Assembly (NCBI RefSeq): GCF_050908995.1
Contig: NC_135130.1
Coordinates: 10,099,001-10,163,000, forward strand
Direction: 5' to 3'
DNA from: Andrena cerasifolii
Lineage: Eukaryota > Arthropoda > Insecta > Hymenoptera > Andrenidae
DNA length: 64,000 bases
This document shows positions 47,501 through 59,594 of this stretch, piece by piece. Made by a program: the position numbers and the translations under genes. Under the pieces are notes generated by a model. That model searched no databases and was not told where the DNA came from. It saw nothing but the letters and a program-made list of their open reading frames with translations. How positions within the stretch are numbered: position 1 is the first letter of the stretch; each line of letters opens with the position of its first letter.

Positions 47501-50500
47501 CAAAGAGATGAACAGATAGGAGACTCATTCTAATACCGACAATGCCTGCTAACAGGAATATTCCGTTCCGGCTTCAAATTGCGAAACTTTGAACAGCTTT
47601 CCATCCCTGTCTAGACCTGCGCGCCCAGCTCACTCTGTCCTTACTCGGCTGGTCGAGATCAAGGTATATATGGAGTAGCAAGTGATTTTGAAAACGATCA
47701 TTGTAGTTAGCATTGCTCTTCACGGAAAGCGAATGCGCATTATATGCATTGTTTTTCGTTCGATAATGAGGAGGAGCGCAGAGACATTCGACACGATTGA
47801 AATTCAGATTTTTAGAATTCTGTAGTCGTAATGTCATTGAACATTTCTTACGTCAGTCATTTCTCTCGTTCGCGAATTAAAATAGCATGCATCTACAAGG
47901 CTTTATAAATTCAATTAAATTAATTGCGCTGCTGTATGTAAATAGTCCAACCAACGCCTCAGATGCTAGTCGTGTGTCCAATACTCGATTTTGCTTCGAA
48001 TGTAATTTGATTAAAAAAAAAGAACTGTGTCTGAGAAATCGATTTCCCTGTTTGAAGACCTGGCGGAATGAAATATTAACTCACGATTCGAGCGCGCTTG
48101 CCAATTGAAATTGTAATTTGACGGCTAAGAGTTCCGGACCATGAACGAGTACCGATTAAGGGGTTCGAACATCGCAATTTGAGCTGCTCAATGAGAATCG
48201 ACCACGATTTTAAATGTATTTTAGAAACGTTGGGGTACTGAATCATTTCACTTATTTAGAATAAGTAATACGTACATTAAGGAGCAAAACTATTTTTTTT
48301 TTAATCTTTAAATTTTTTTTATTTATTTCTTCTGTTCCGGGTATATGTCTAGTTTTTTCTTGTACGTGTGCTGCTGTATTCTTTATTGTACAAATTGGGG
48401 TTGTCCCGTAATAAATAATAATAATAAAACCGAACACCCAAATGGAATTTTAAAATAAATAATATTTTATTCACTGTTCGAGTATCGAACATAAAAAACA
48501 AAATACTTAATATTACGCGCGATGCTTTGGCTTTCCATGAGAAATATTACAATCATATTAGTATTATTACTTTGCTTGATATAAATTTTCTTCGTGGAAT
48601 CACTTTTGCACCGCAACTAATTTTCAATAAACTGTTGCATTTCTGCAGACTTAATATTTAGTTCGCAAGCCTTTAATAACGGCTGGATGACGCTTTGGCA
48701 TCCTTAATATTATATTTTCGCAGTATTCTGGGGTGATTTGATGTTTCAGTAGTGTTTTGCACCTTGCTGCAAACTCAAAACCGTTCGCCGAATATGAGCC
48801 ACTACACCTCAGTCGCTAAAAACGGTTACCGATCGCCGTTACTGTTATTTAGGAGCCTTAACAAGCGAAAATCGCAATATATCCGGAATTCGGAATACGC
48901 ACAGATACCGAAACAGGCTGAAAAACGTTCCACGGCCGGATGTTACGTGCCGAGGAGCGCGTTTCGATAATTGGGAGCGCGACATGGAAATGGAATTCGA
49001 TTCGAAGCGACAACTGCTGGCCTGGAAAACGGCAGAGACAATTGGACGTTCAAATTTACGGTCGTCGGACTGTTTTTAATCGGGAGACTTACGGTTTGCT
49101 ATACTGCACTACTTTGCACCGCGATAGAAAGCATCGCACATTTGTTCCTGCAGGGATTTCTACGAACTTTCTCAATTTTATTAACTCCTCTCCGGATGAC
49201 ATTTTCAGGACCATGGCTATCGAACGCGTTCTTCGCAATATCCACGAATACTTCCAATTGGAACCGTAACTTTCCTTATTCACTTAACAGAAGCCCAGCT
49301 GGCGAAAGACGGCTGAATGTCCAGAAGCACACCTCCCTTATCCACGCGACTATAAAAAATTGATAGCAACGCATATCTTGACTTTCCATCGAGGCTGACG
49401 ACCACCGTCAACAGAGCGGGGCTTTGCAACGCCATGAATAGTAGACCAGCAGACCGTTCTCACATGACCCAGGAAATAAAGAGAAAAGGGGAACGAGGGA
49501 ATCAGCCGTTACACCTTCGATGAGGCGTCTGGGAAATCTCGGTGAATTTCCGCGTATACGTGCGTGCGCCCTCCGCTTCTAACCCGCCCCTCTGCACCCG
49601 GCGTCTGCACTTCTCCAGACGCGCGATTCGATTCACGGTACATGAATCGTCTGCGGAAAAACCGCCAGGCAATTCGAGGCGAGAGCTAACGCACTCGACT
49701 GCCGGGGCCGCCCCAGCAATGGAATACCGGCTGGATTTCCGGTCCAACTGTCGGCCCGGCCCGATAGTGTACCACGGAAATGGGAAAACTTTTAAGGCGC
49801 CGCGAAACACAAAGTGCTACCTGAATTCCGTGCGGCTTACGTAGCAGGTGTACCCGCTCTTACGAACTGCCATTTCGATTGATAATCCCACTAAGCTGAA
49901 ACTACGCGAAACTTAAATGGGACGGCGAGCTGAATCGTTCACACGTCGCGTCATTCACCGCAGCATTTCGTTCTTAGCCTCCAACTTGGACGCCGATTCT
50001 GATCAGAAGCCGCTCGACACACGTTCCGCCAACTTCCTTCGTGCAATTTTTGCAAACCAAATGCTTTAGCCAGCAGGAGCCAGAGCTACCCTTTCGCCGA
50101 AGCAAGTCCCGATGGATGAATAATGGAATCTAGACGATCCATATTCCAATCGGGGAATAATGAAATATATAGGTATAACTCGATTAAAAGTTTGAAAGCG
50201 GCGACGGGGGCACGCGTCCGGCTAACAGGCAGTAATTGGAAGAATATGTTGACAGGGAAAGCTCATCGTTATCCCGTTTAAAATTATTAGCACTTGAAAT
50301 TATTCCGTGTTCCTCTGCATCGATTTCAATCGGCGCTTCACTCCCCAGCGCTCGCTATTTCGAATCACCAGGACAAATTCTGCGGTGCGATTTGAATTTA
50401 GCGCGTCGAAATCTGTGGAAAGTGACGCGTAACAATTGTAGAAAAAACTTCAACCACGCGTTGTAGGTGAAGGGAAAGTCGCAATTTTCTTCGGAAATGT

Positions 50501-52804
50501 CCACTTTCACATAGGTTTTCAATATTTCCCCCTTGTTCCGCAACATCTTATCTTTAACCCCCAAGAAGATTCGTCCCTCTATCTTGTTTCCATCGAAAGT
50601 TCTACGATTTTGCGACAAAAGTCTTCTGTAATAGGGGGAAGCGAGCGGTCCACGAGGGTAGAGAAGTTTTCCCGAGCAAGTGCCGTTTCATTACTTTTCA
50701 GCTGGCGCGGGCAGATATTATTACGCACGCATTTTAACGAACGCCGCGGCTCGCGGCCGAGCGTGGCTTTCATCGAGTTCTGGGCAACCAGCGTAAACGC
50801 TGAAAAACACGAGCAAGACTTGAACTCATCCACAGAAGGGAATCAAAGAGCTCCCACTTGAAGCTCCTCATCTGCCCTGTTCTCTTATTTTTGCCTCCTA
50901 GCTGGCTGGCCTCCGCCCATTCTGTCTGTTACACCGCCAAGAGATCCTTGCCGGCTCGCTGAAGCCTGTAACGCGTGATTTGCTGCCGCGTTTTTTCTCT
51001 CCCGCCGAGCTTTCCGCAGCAGCCAAAAGCTCCCCCGGTGGAATCGACGCGATTGCCGTCCCCCTTTTCCGATAGACCCGGGCCCCCTTTCATCCCCAGG
51101 ATTTCGAGAATCTAGCGAACGGAATTGAAGTTCGCGCGAGTTTGGACTTCAAAGGAAATTCGGAAGAGATATGGAAATAGAAAGTCCCAGTCGGCCGTGA
51201 GCGAGCGGAACAGGCCGGACAGATGGAATTTCGGGAACGTTTTGTTTCATCCTCGTTCCCCGTGCATTCGATTTCGCCGCTTCTCCCGTAAATTTGTTAC
51301 CCCTTTTTCGCTCGGACCGAAAAATGCCGGCGAAATTGTTAATAGGTTCGACGGTGGCCGGCTAAAACTAAATCGAACGTCGCTCGCAATCTCGTCATCG
51401 CTCTCGTACTCCGCCTAAAAACTATTCCGACCGACTCGTGATCAGCAATATTTGGGAGCAGCTATTTCCCGTGTTGCGTTGCTCCCTTTCTGTAGCGAGC
51501 GATCGAATGGTTTAAATATTTGCTCCAAGTTCTCCGGGAGCGGAACACACGGGGTGCCATTATTTCCTAAAGCATCAAGCCGGAGGTTCGGGAGGGAAGG
51601 TTTCCATGTCCGAAAGGGTGGAAGACTTTTGCATAGTTCTCTTTGACGTAACCGCCCACCGCCCCACTGGTGAATATATAATGTCCTCTACCCTGTTCCA
51701 GGTCCGTAATATAATATTAACGAAGCCAGGACATGGAATAAGCGCATCGATATCGACTTGGCAGAGGCAAAAGGAAAACGATTGCTTACAGGTAAAAGCC
51801 CTGGGACGCGGAAGGAACGGCATTTCATCCTATCGAGTAAATATTTACTCCGTGAAAAGACGCGTGCACGGGAAGAGATGAAAATACATTCGTGAATGAT
51901 ACAGCGCATGTTTTTCAAGCAGGGCCAAGTATCACGATCGATTTCGCCCACGGTCTACGAGAAATGGTATTTCTCCGGAGCGCGAGGAGGCCGCGGAACA
52001 ATTTTCTTCCGCGCCTCGTCGATTCAATTCCTCCATCGCTCGCGTCCACCTTTGGCATCCAGCTAGAACCGTTCCTGGCAAGCTTTCCGTTACTATTGCT
52101 AAATGCGCTCCGCGGCGAAAGCGAGGGCGAGCTGAACGGTGCCCGAGACACGTGAAAGGGTGCACGCGAGCGTCAGCTCCCTTCGAATATCAGAAACTTT
52201 CGTCGTCTACCTGGTGCTTGAAAGGGACAACTATGTGGACACCTCGCCGAAGCGAGCGATAGAACGGCACTCTGCAATTATGGGGGAAGTTTGACAGGAG
52301 ACGAGCCAGATCGAGCTTGACGCATTTGCAATGCAACGTGCACTTTAACGCGAGCAAACAATGGCCTGTGTTTGACCCGCGCTTCATATTTCCGCGATCA
52401 AGGTGCATTGTTCCGCGCCGAGGGAAAAAATGGTTCGTACTTAACAGTGAAATGGTACCACGGTCGGCCCGCGAGCGACTCCCATTTCTGTGACTTCATC
52501 GGCGCAGGAGAAATCCGACGCTTTCGTGCGGATCGAATGCGCACGCGACACAAAGCCATTATGTGTCAGGAGCCATCCGCCGCCACCCTCTTTCACGAGT
52601 GCACGCTGACTGACACAGAAACGATCGCCCATTTTTCAGCCTGCCGGGATTAGGTTGTCAAAACGCGGACACAGACGGAGGAACATGTTCGACTTGTTTT
52701 TAGGGGATGAACTTGTCTAGGGCAGGATTCTAGGTGCATTGTTGCTAGCGTCAGGGCGCAATCTAGCTCTTCCGTCGCTTTTGGCGAAAATAATTTTTAC
52801 CGCC
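44556..52804. other. Unassigned DNA, no gene recognised
   Basis: More than 8 kb of CpG-rich and mixed DNA with many short frames (up to 130 codons at 48971-49363) and no recognisable protein. An AT-rich block at 48240-48720 holds an AATAATAATAATAA run at 48413-48426 and the inverted word GTTCGAGTATCGAAC at 48476-48490. A T and A run block lies at 45860-45960. I could not pair any terminal repeats here. Confidence 0.5.
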
Positions 52805-52885
52805 CTTCGTATTTATTATTATTATTTTTTTTTATCATTATTATTCATAAACGGGTTAAAACCCATTACATAACAGGTACGTAAC
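52805..52885 (-). repeat. AT-rich block with TAA repeats, possible non-LTR tail (weak)
   Basis: Read on the minus strand, GGGTTTTAACCCGTTTATG is followed by AATAATAATGAT, an A run and AATAATAATAATAA. This resembles the microsatellite tail of a truncated LINE copy. No coding remnant was recognised and no target duplication was found, so a simple repeat is equally likely. Confidence 0.2.
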
Positions 52886-52960
52886 ATTTTGTGTGTGCAT
52901 AGATTGAATAAGAAAATAAATCTACATAAATGCGTAATATATAAAAATATACCTAACTAT

Positions 52961-54179
52961 GAATGAGAAATGAGAAATGAGAAATGAGAAATGAGAAATG
53001 GGGAATGAGAAATGAGAAATGAGAAATGAGAAATGAGAAATGAGAAATGAGAAATGAGAAATGAGAAATGAGAAATGGGGAATGAGAAATGAGAAATGAG
53101 AAATGAGAAATGAGAAATGAGAAATGAGAAATGAGAAATGAGAAATGAGAAATGAGAAATGAGAAATGAGAAATGGGGAATGAGAAATGAGAAATGAGAA
53201 ATGAGAAATGAGAAATGAGAAATGAGAAATGAGAAATGAGAAATGAGAAATGAGAAATGAGAAATGAGAAATGAGAAATGAGAAATGAGAAATGAGAAAT
53301 GAGAAATGAGAAATGAGAAATGAGAAATGAGAAATGAGAAATGAGAAATGAGAAATGAGAAATGAGAAATGAGAAATGAGAAATGAGAAATGAGAAATGA
53401 GAAATGAGAAATGAGAAATGAGAAATGAGAAATGAGAAATGAGAAATGAGAAATGAGAAATGAGAAATGAGAAATGAGAAATGAGAAATGAGAAATGAGA
53501 AATGAGAAATGAGAAATGAGAAATGAGAAATGAGAAATGAGAAATGAGAAATGAGAAATGAGAAATGAGAAATGAGAAATGAGAAATGAGAAATGAGAAA
53601 TGAGAAATGAGAAATGAGAAATGAGAAATGAGAAATGAGAAATGAGAAATGAGAAATGAGAAATGAGAAATGAGAAATGAGAAATGAGAAATGAGAAATG
53701 AGAAATGAGAAATGAGAAATGAGAAATGAGAAATGAGAAATGAGAAATGAGAAATGAGAAATGAGAAATGAGAAATGAGAAATGAGAAATGAGAAATGAG
53801 AAATGAGAAATGAGAAATGAGAAATGAGAAATGAGAAATGAGAAATGAGAAATGAGAAATGAGAAATGAGAAATGAGAAATGAGAAATGAGAAATGAGAA
53901 ATGAGAAATGAGAAATGAGAAATGAGAAATGAGAAATGAGAAATGAGAAATGAGAAATGAGAAATGAGAAATGAGAAATGAGAAATGAGAAATGAGAAAT
54001 GAGAAATGAGAAATGAGAAATGAGAAATGAGAAATGAGAAATGAGAAATGAGAAATGAGAAATGAGAAATGAGAAATGAGAAATGAGAAATGAGAAATGA
54101 GAAATGAGAAATGAGAAATGAGAAATGAGAAACGAGAAATGAGAAATGAGAATGAGGAGAATGAGAATGAGAATGAGAA
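52961..54179 (+). repeat. Heptamer tandem array (GAGAAAT)n
   Basis: About 1.2 kb, or roughly 170 copies, of a 7-bp unit. Variation is confined to the edges. GGGG-containing variants occur at about 53000, 53077 and 53175, and their spacings (77 and 98 bp) are multiples of seven, so the array stays in register. One GAGAAAC variant lies near 54129, and the last 30 bp shift to a 6-bp unit (GAGAAT/GAATGA). The core is homogeneous, as expected from slippage or unequal exchange. On the plus strand every frame meets TGA. On the minus strand all three frames are open and encode the same cycle Ile-Ser-His-Phe-Ser-Phe-Leu, but there is no ATG in the array. Copy number in an assembly may be unreliable. 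Confidence 0.97.
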
Positions 54180-55500
54180 GCGGGTTATTTAATTAGAAAT
54201 TAAATAATTACATTATTTTTTTAATTAAATTATTCTAGAATACAATTTTTGACAGTGAGTGAAATTTTTTGTAAATATCTGTTGAATAACAAAGGTCTCT
54301 GTTTTATAAAAAATTGAATATTCATAAATTACGAATTAAGAACTTTCTATAATTCTTTTTTGAACTTTTTTCCCAATTGACGAGTCTGATAAAACGAGCA
54401 ATGAAAAACCACGAATTAAGATATGCATCCTGTACTTCACTAGTTGTATATTGAATACCTAATTTAAAACCGTCTTAAAAGCAATCTCGAAGCACTCAAA
54501 GTTTCTGAATAATGAGAACAGAACGGGGACAAGATATCTTTACGCGGCTGATAAATTCTAGAAATCACGATTTCGTTTAATGAATATGTATACCAGGCGG
54601 TTAAAACTTGAGAAAATTTAATTCACCCGGCCAGAATACAGCAGCAATAGAGTAGAATTTCCAAGAAGCGTTTGCTATAAACTGAACTGCAATAATTATA
54701 TCAAACCAGCATCTTGCGTATATGTAATATCCTCTTTCCGAGATATGATACCATACTTCAAGCGATGCTCCTTTGAACGTGCACTTTTTAATTAATCACC
54801 TTAAGGAGGCGAGAGACAACTCTTACGACTATTCTATCTCTTCGGAGATAGGACTGCGGTGCGATATAAAGTGTGACATATACGCGGGCGCATAATTCCT
54901 GAAAAATTGGTTCAGTATATCAGTATTATGTAAAACACGCCGTTTCCCCGGAAACTTTTCATCGTTTAAAGACCGTTTCCCTTTGCATCGTTGGCGACGA
55001 TCCAGATTGCAGCTTAAGTAAGATGTTCCGCACGGCAAAATTGCCCATGCTTGTCCCAGCAATGGCTACGTGCTTTCAAATAAAATGCACCCCAAACAGT
55101 GCTTATTACACGGAATTACAGGAATCGCACTTTTTACGAGTTTACACGTACTGCTGCGGCTAATAAGTACCGACATTTCCAGAGTTTGCATAGAAACATA
55201 GATTTCGAATATACAGGGTTTTCGACTACACGTGGGAATAAATTTAAGGAGTGATTCTAGACACCATACTCAGACGAAAATCAAGAATAACGATATTGCG
55301 GTTGAGGCTTCGTTTGTTAGTTATAAGCGTTTAAAGATATCCCTAAAAGCAGGCAATACGCGTGCACCGCTGCACGCGGTGCAAGTCGGTCGAGGGGTCG
55401 AGCAGTGGTCGGCAAAGACATTGTCGCACCGGGCATTCACCTCAGAGAAGCTACGGGGAAATTTACCGACAATCGGCATGGCCGCGCGATTCTGTGACCC
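54180..55500. other. Unassigned AT-rich DNA, no gene recognised
   Basis: The first 300 bp are strongly AT-rich and border the heptamer array. Short frames only (up to 90 codons, 55232-55504), with no domain. A GTGCACCGCTGCACGCGGTGC stem-type sequence lies near 55360-55382 but has no context. Confidence 0.45.
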
Positions 55501-56070
55501 TTAATCCAAAATTAAAAGGTACTTAATGGTTTTTTTGGAAATTTTTTTTTTCTCAGAAACTATAAATCTTTATTCAAAAATCTTTTTTTGTTTGAAAGGT
55601 AGTGCATTTAGCTGTGTCTCTGAATTTTGGAGTTAAGAAATATTTTTGTTTCTGTAACTTATTATATTTTTTTTTAATTAATGAATATTAAGTGGGATTG
55701 GGGCCGAAAATCGAGATCCTACGTTTAAACATTTGCCACCTTGTCCTAAATCAATATTTCGAAAAACCCTTGGTCCAAGGACTAGATAATTTAATACATT
55801 AACTTAATTTTTTTGAATTTCCAATTTTAAATAATCCACTCCCGAGTAATCGTGGTCACCGCAAACCCCTCTTTCGAACAGGACATCTAGGAGATTGTAA
55901 ATAACTTTGTTATTAATAAATATTTTTTAACGCCAAAATTCAGAGACACAGCTAAATATACTACCTTTCCAACAGAAAAAGGTTTTTTGAAAAAAGTTTC
56001 ATAGTTTCTGAGAAAAAAATTCCCCAAAATCACCCCTTTTTCGGCCTCCTGACTGAGCGTAACCTCTTAA
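55501..56070. mobile_element. TTAA-bounded foldback element, family E; left end eroded
   Basis: The right terminus, read inward from 56070, is TTAAGAGGTTACGCTCAGTC followed by AGGAGGCCGAAAA, like the ends at 7536 and 40623. Inner arms pair well. TTTAGCTGTGTCTCTGAATT (about 55607) pairs with AATTCAGAGACACAGCTAAA (about 55937), and TCTCAGAAACTAT (about 55551) with ATAGTTTCTGAGA (about 56001). The expected left terminus is not recognisable. A TTAA at 55501 sits at nearly the right distance, but the sequence inside it does not match. The spacer of about 250 bp is non-coding. The element is inferred to be older or damaged compared with family D. Confidence 0.75.
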
Positions 56071-59000
56071 TACCTACACGCTAAAATCCATTGTTTCCAT
56101 TATATCCACCATTGTAGTCCATTGTGTTATCGAGACAAACACCCTGTGCAGCCGATACGAAGGACGATCCAGGCGCGATAAATTTAGTATTCCGATCCAA
56201 ACGCTAAGCATCAAAAACGTCCTTCCGCACATTTTCGATCAGTTACCCGATCACGCGTGTCATTTAGAGTCTGTCAGTTCGCGTCTCCTGCTCTCTCACG
56301 TACCTCGCGTGGGTTTAAAGAGAAGCTGGTGACAGGATCATCTTCGACGTGGGTCACTTTACAAAGACCGATCGAATCCCGCAATTCGAGGATATGATCA
56401 ACGACCCGTCCGGCATTCTACGGTATTCCTTCGGAGCTCCGGTGATGCATACGCATCAGCGGAGTCCACGGGGTATGAATCCAGCAGCTAGGGAAATCCT
56501 AGACCGTATGACGGATCTCCGCCTTAAATGGGACAACGATACGCACATCGCTCTTTTTCCGCGAATAATGGGCTGTCCCGAAGCGTCAAGCGCCCGTTGA
56601 CGAATGTTCGATCAAGTCTCCCGCTCGCGGGAACAAAGCTTTGAAAGGGTCTGGCACGAACGGCCCTCCGGCTAACCCGATGCTCGCCGAGATATACACC
56701 GCGCTTTGTGAAAGGGGCGATCGTTCGACGCGCTGATTGTGTCATTGTTTTCTGGGACCCAGTGATGGAGTTATCGGAATACTCGCCGTTTTTGACATGT
56801 CAGGTTTTGTTATCGAAGCGGCTGACTCTTTCGCTGGCATTCAGTTGGCACTGCCAGGTCACTGAAGACCCGAATCCAACCTTTATCCATGCATATTGCA
56901 CTGGCACAGTTGTTAGCGAGTTCGCCGAACTCGCCGCGCCAATAGGACAGTCCGCTCTTTCCCGCTCAGCCGAGGCTTTTAGTTCGGCATCCGAGCTGGA
57001 CGAAACTGGCCAGAAGCCGCTTAAACAGCTTGTTGACCAGTCAAAGAGGCGAGGCTAGAGAACTGGGAGACACTTGGCGTGGAACAGGGCGCTCATTGAC
57101 GACTCGGTTACCATGGACGCGGGGAACTTCTTGCGCCGTACTGCAAGAATTCCAATTAACTTTGCGGCGAGCAACTGAAGCGCTGTGGCGGAGGAGGGAC
57201 TCCGTCAAACGATGTGTCGCGCGCACTGTTCCTGAAGTTTCCGGGAAGACATTAGCATTGGAAACGTCCTGGACAAACACCTTTACGCGGGCAAATATAC
57301 AAGGCACCGAACATCTTCGCGGTTCGGTAACTAGAACTGTTGCGTCCTTCGACAGCCGCGTGCGCTTCGCCGCGACAGCGACGAGAGGCCGCTGAGAGGA
57401 ACGAGGACGTATCAAGTTTACGGCAGAAAATTCGCGGAGCCGTGCACGATTGGAATGCTCACGGATATTGTATAACCCAGTGAAAATGCTTGTAGCAGAA
57501 GATATGCATCGCCGAGCCGGTGGAGTGTGCACTCCATCGGTCTGAAAGCTGGCGCGCTGCGGAGGGGCTCTCGACGGAAGGCAACCCTTCCGAAGTTTCG
57601 CGAGCACGTAGTCGACGCCCGGCGTCGCGCTCGCTACCGGCGTGAATTACGTTTCATGATCTCGGGGATTCCTCCGGGCGACTTCCGGTTCGTTCGCTCG
57701 GCGTTCTGTAAAAAGCGACACCCACCGGCGGAGAACAACGGCCGGATTTACGCTTACATAAAAGCGCGCCGGTTGATGAAGAGCGCAGTGTAAAATCTCG
57801 CTGCACCTCGTAAAACGTCTCACTCCATTCGATTGCTCCGGTTGAGAAATTTTTCCCAGGGAATCGGTAGAATCTTTCGGAGGCAACCGACTGCGGATGA
57901 CACTTGATCTTCTATTTTATCTGCGGTCGGGGCGGAAAGTTATCGCAACGGTAATGCGTGCAAAGTGTATTTGATCGGGGTATTGGTAGCAGTTTTGGCT
58001 CGTTTGTGGCTCGGTACACGGTTCGATTAAGTTCGGATCGATTCGGCAGCTGCTTCGGTTCAATTCGTGCTTTGGAAAGTTTTTCTATTTCCGCTTCTGT
58101 GTCGGGTGAACAATCGGTAGCTGTTGCTCGTCGAATTCAGTTGGCGTACCGGTGCCAATACCGGTGCACTTTCGGTTTCTGTTTCCGTTGGATTTTCAGC
58201 TGCCTTTTCGGCATGTTCGAAAGCAACGTCCACGCGATCATTACTGCTTTGGGAAATTGGAGCGTGGGTGTGACAAATCGTTCAACTTCAGGATAGACCA
58301 ATAAGTTATAGTTCTCCGATATAACTCCATTACTAAACCAGATTAGAAGATTACAAGTTTAACGCGACCGCTGCACACACGGAACACCGAATTTCGCCTA
58401 AACACCGAAATTATGGGACTTGCTTAACCAGAAACCCTCGTCCTGTAAGTGCGCTATATTTTCCCCCGTGGCGGCGAAGGAAATCACTGGCTGCGCTATG
58501 AAAAACGAAAGCTGGAACAATATTACACCCCGAGGGCAATCTGCACAGAAATTGTTTTCAACGCTCCGATGTCCGCGAATCGTATACAAATTAACGAGAA
58601 ACGGAAACAGCCATCGCCAGCGGGGTAAAAATCCCGACCAGGCGATCCGAGCGTCCGCGGCGTTAATTCGTCTGGTAGCGGACGGACAGAATCAAACCGA
58701 CAATCGTAATAGGCATTTTCCGCGCGACGTGTCGCGCGACATTAATTATCGGGCAATGCACTGTGACACATTAGCGCGTAAAGGGGAAATTATGGGCATA
58801 AAACGGCGACGACAAAGGCAACAAAGGGATAGCCGGCAAATATTTTCTGAGTGGTTCCGCTCTCTGTGCCGACCGGAACACACCGGCCAGCGAAATGACA
58901 GTTTTAATGAAACTCGATGACCGACTTCCGGTCCAGCGAGTTCGCGGCGAACGACGAATAAATATCCAGCGAGAACGGGGGGTGGCTCGCGCGTAGCTGA

Positions 59001-59280
59001 CAAAGGGGATCGGGAGCAAACGAGGCGAAAGGAACAGGAGGGGTGACGAACAAATATTATAATTCATTCGTCACGGAATACCGCGGGCGATGACGCGTCC
59101 TACGAGCCCCTCCCTTTAACGAGCCACTGAGTTGGCGAAAGGGAGGAGGGATGGTCACACATTGCGCGGTATTATCAGACCCCGGATACCAGCAAGGCTG
59201 CTCCAGGGTCGCTGGCCGTCCAGGTCCAAAAAAGTATTGCCTTCCTTATTAATTTAAATATGTTGTAGTACTCGCGAAAT
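56071..59280. other. Unassigned DNA, no gene recognised
   Basis: The longest frames are 188 codons at 57041-57607 (minus) and 166 codons at 58420-58920 (plus). They overlap frames on the other strand and show no domain. A cryptically simple stretch at 57960-58215 is listed separately. Confidence 0.5.
57960..58215 (+). repeat. Cryptically simple CGGTT/TTCGG-rich stretch
   Basis: Words such as GGTTCGATT, TTCGGATC, TCGGTTCAATT, CGGTTTCTG and TTTTCGGC recur without a fixed period, and ACCGGTGCCAATACCGGTGC is a local direct repeat. A 112-codon frame runs through it, but the Ser, Phe and Arg-rich translation follows from the repeated words. It is likely a decayed tandem repeat. Confidence 0.4.
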
Positions 59281-59594
59281 CAGGGGCGGTTTAAGTCACC
59301 ATTTTACCGATTTCGAATTTCTGTAAAAACTACAGGGCCTTGAATTTTTCGATTTTTGCCTATTTTCGGGAAAATGGGTTGTAGTTGTGAATTTTTATCT
59401 TGAAAACCCCAGCTTTGGATAATTTGAAAAAAAAAAATAAATGAGAATAGAAATGATATCATTAATATTTATCATAGAAGTTTTGATTATTATTATTGTT
59501 AAAATTTTACATATAATAAATGGCCTGCTGCCACCCCTCGATTTGGTCAACCAGGTGTGGGGCACCTTCTGCACCCCCGCCAGGAACGGCCCTG
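59281..59594. mobile_element. Candidate hAT-like non-autonomous element
   Basis: The left end is CAGGGGCGGTTTAAGTC. The inverse of the right end is CAGGGCCGTTCCTGGCGGGG. Both agree with the common hAT terminus form beginning CAGGGNCGG. The right end continues with GGTGCAGAAGGTGCCCCAC, also typical of hAT-type ends. The 314-bp inside is AT-rich, with an ATTATTATTATT run, and is non-coding. The expected 8-bp target duplication is not found (CGCGAAAT against GATTAGAG), so the two ends may come from different insertions or the flanks have changed. Confidence 0.4.

Noticed and set aside
48156..48190. TTAAGGGGTTCGAAC at 48156 as another TTAA element end
   Set aside because: Only the first bases fit; no partner terminus and no internal match to any family here.
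52372..52653. C-terminal Cys/His spacing resembling the end of a non-LTR polymerase protein
   Set aside because: Only one short Cys-His cluster, no reverse transcriptase motifs upstream. Chance is more likely.
52961..54179. Heptamer array as a CRISPR array or coding repeat
   Set aside because: There are no spacers between units and no ATG on the open strand. It is a simple tandem repeat.
56349..56600. 83-codon frame with a fairly balanced amino-acid composition
   Set aside because: Looked more protein-like than most, but no family was recognised and no exon signals flank it.
57041..57607. 188-codon open frame, minus strand, as a gene
   Set aside because: Arg, Ser and Thr-rich translation without recognisable motif. 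It overlaps a 121-codon frame on the plus strand.
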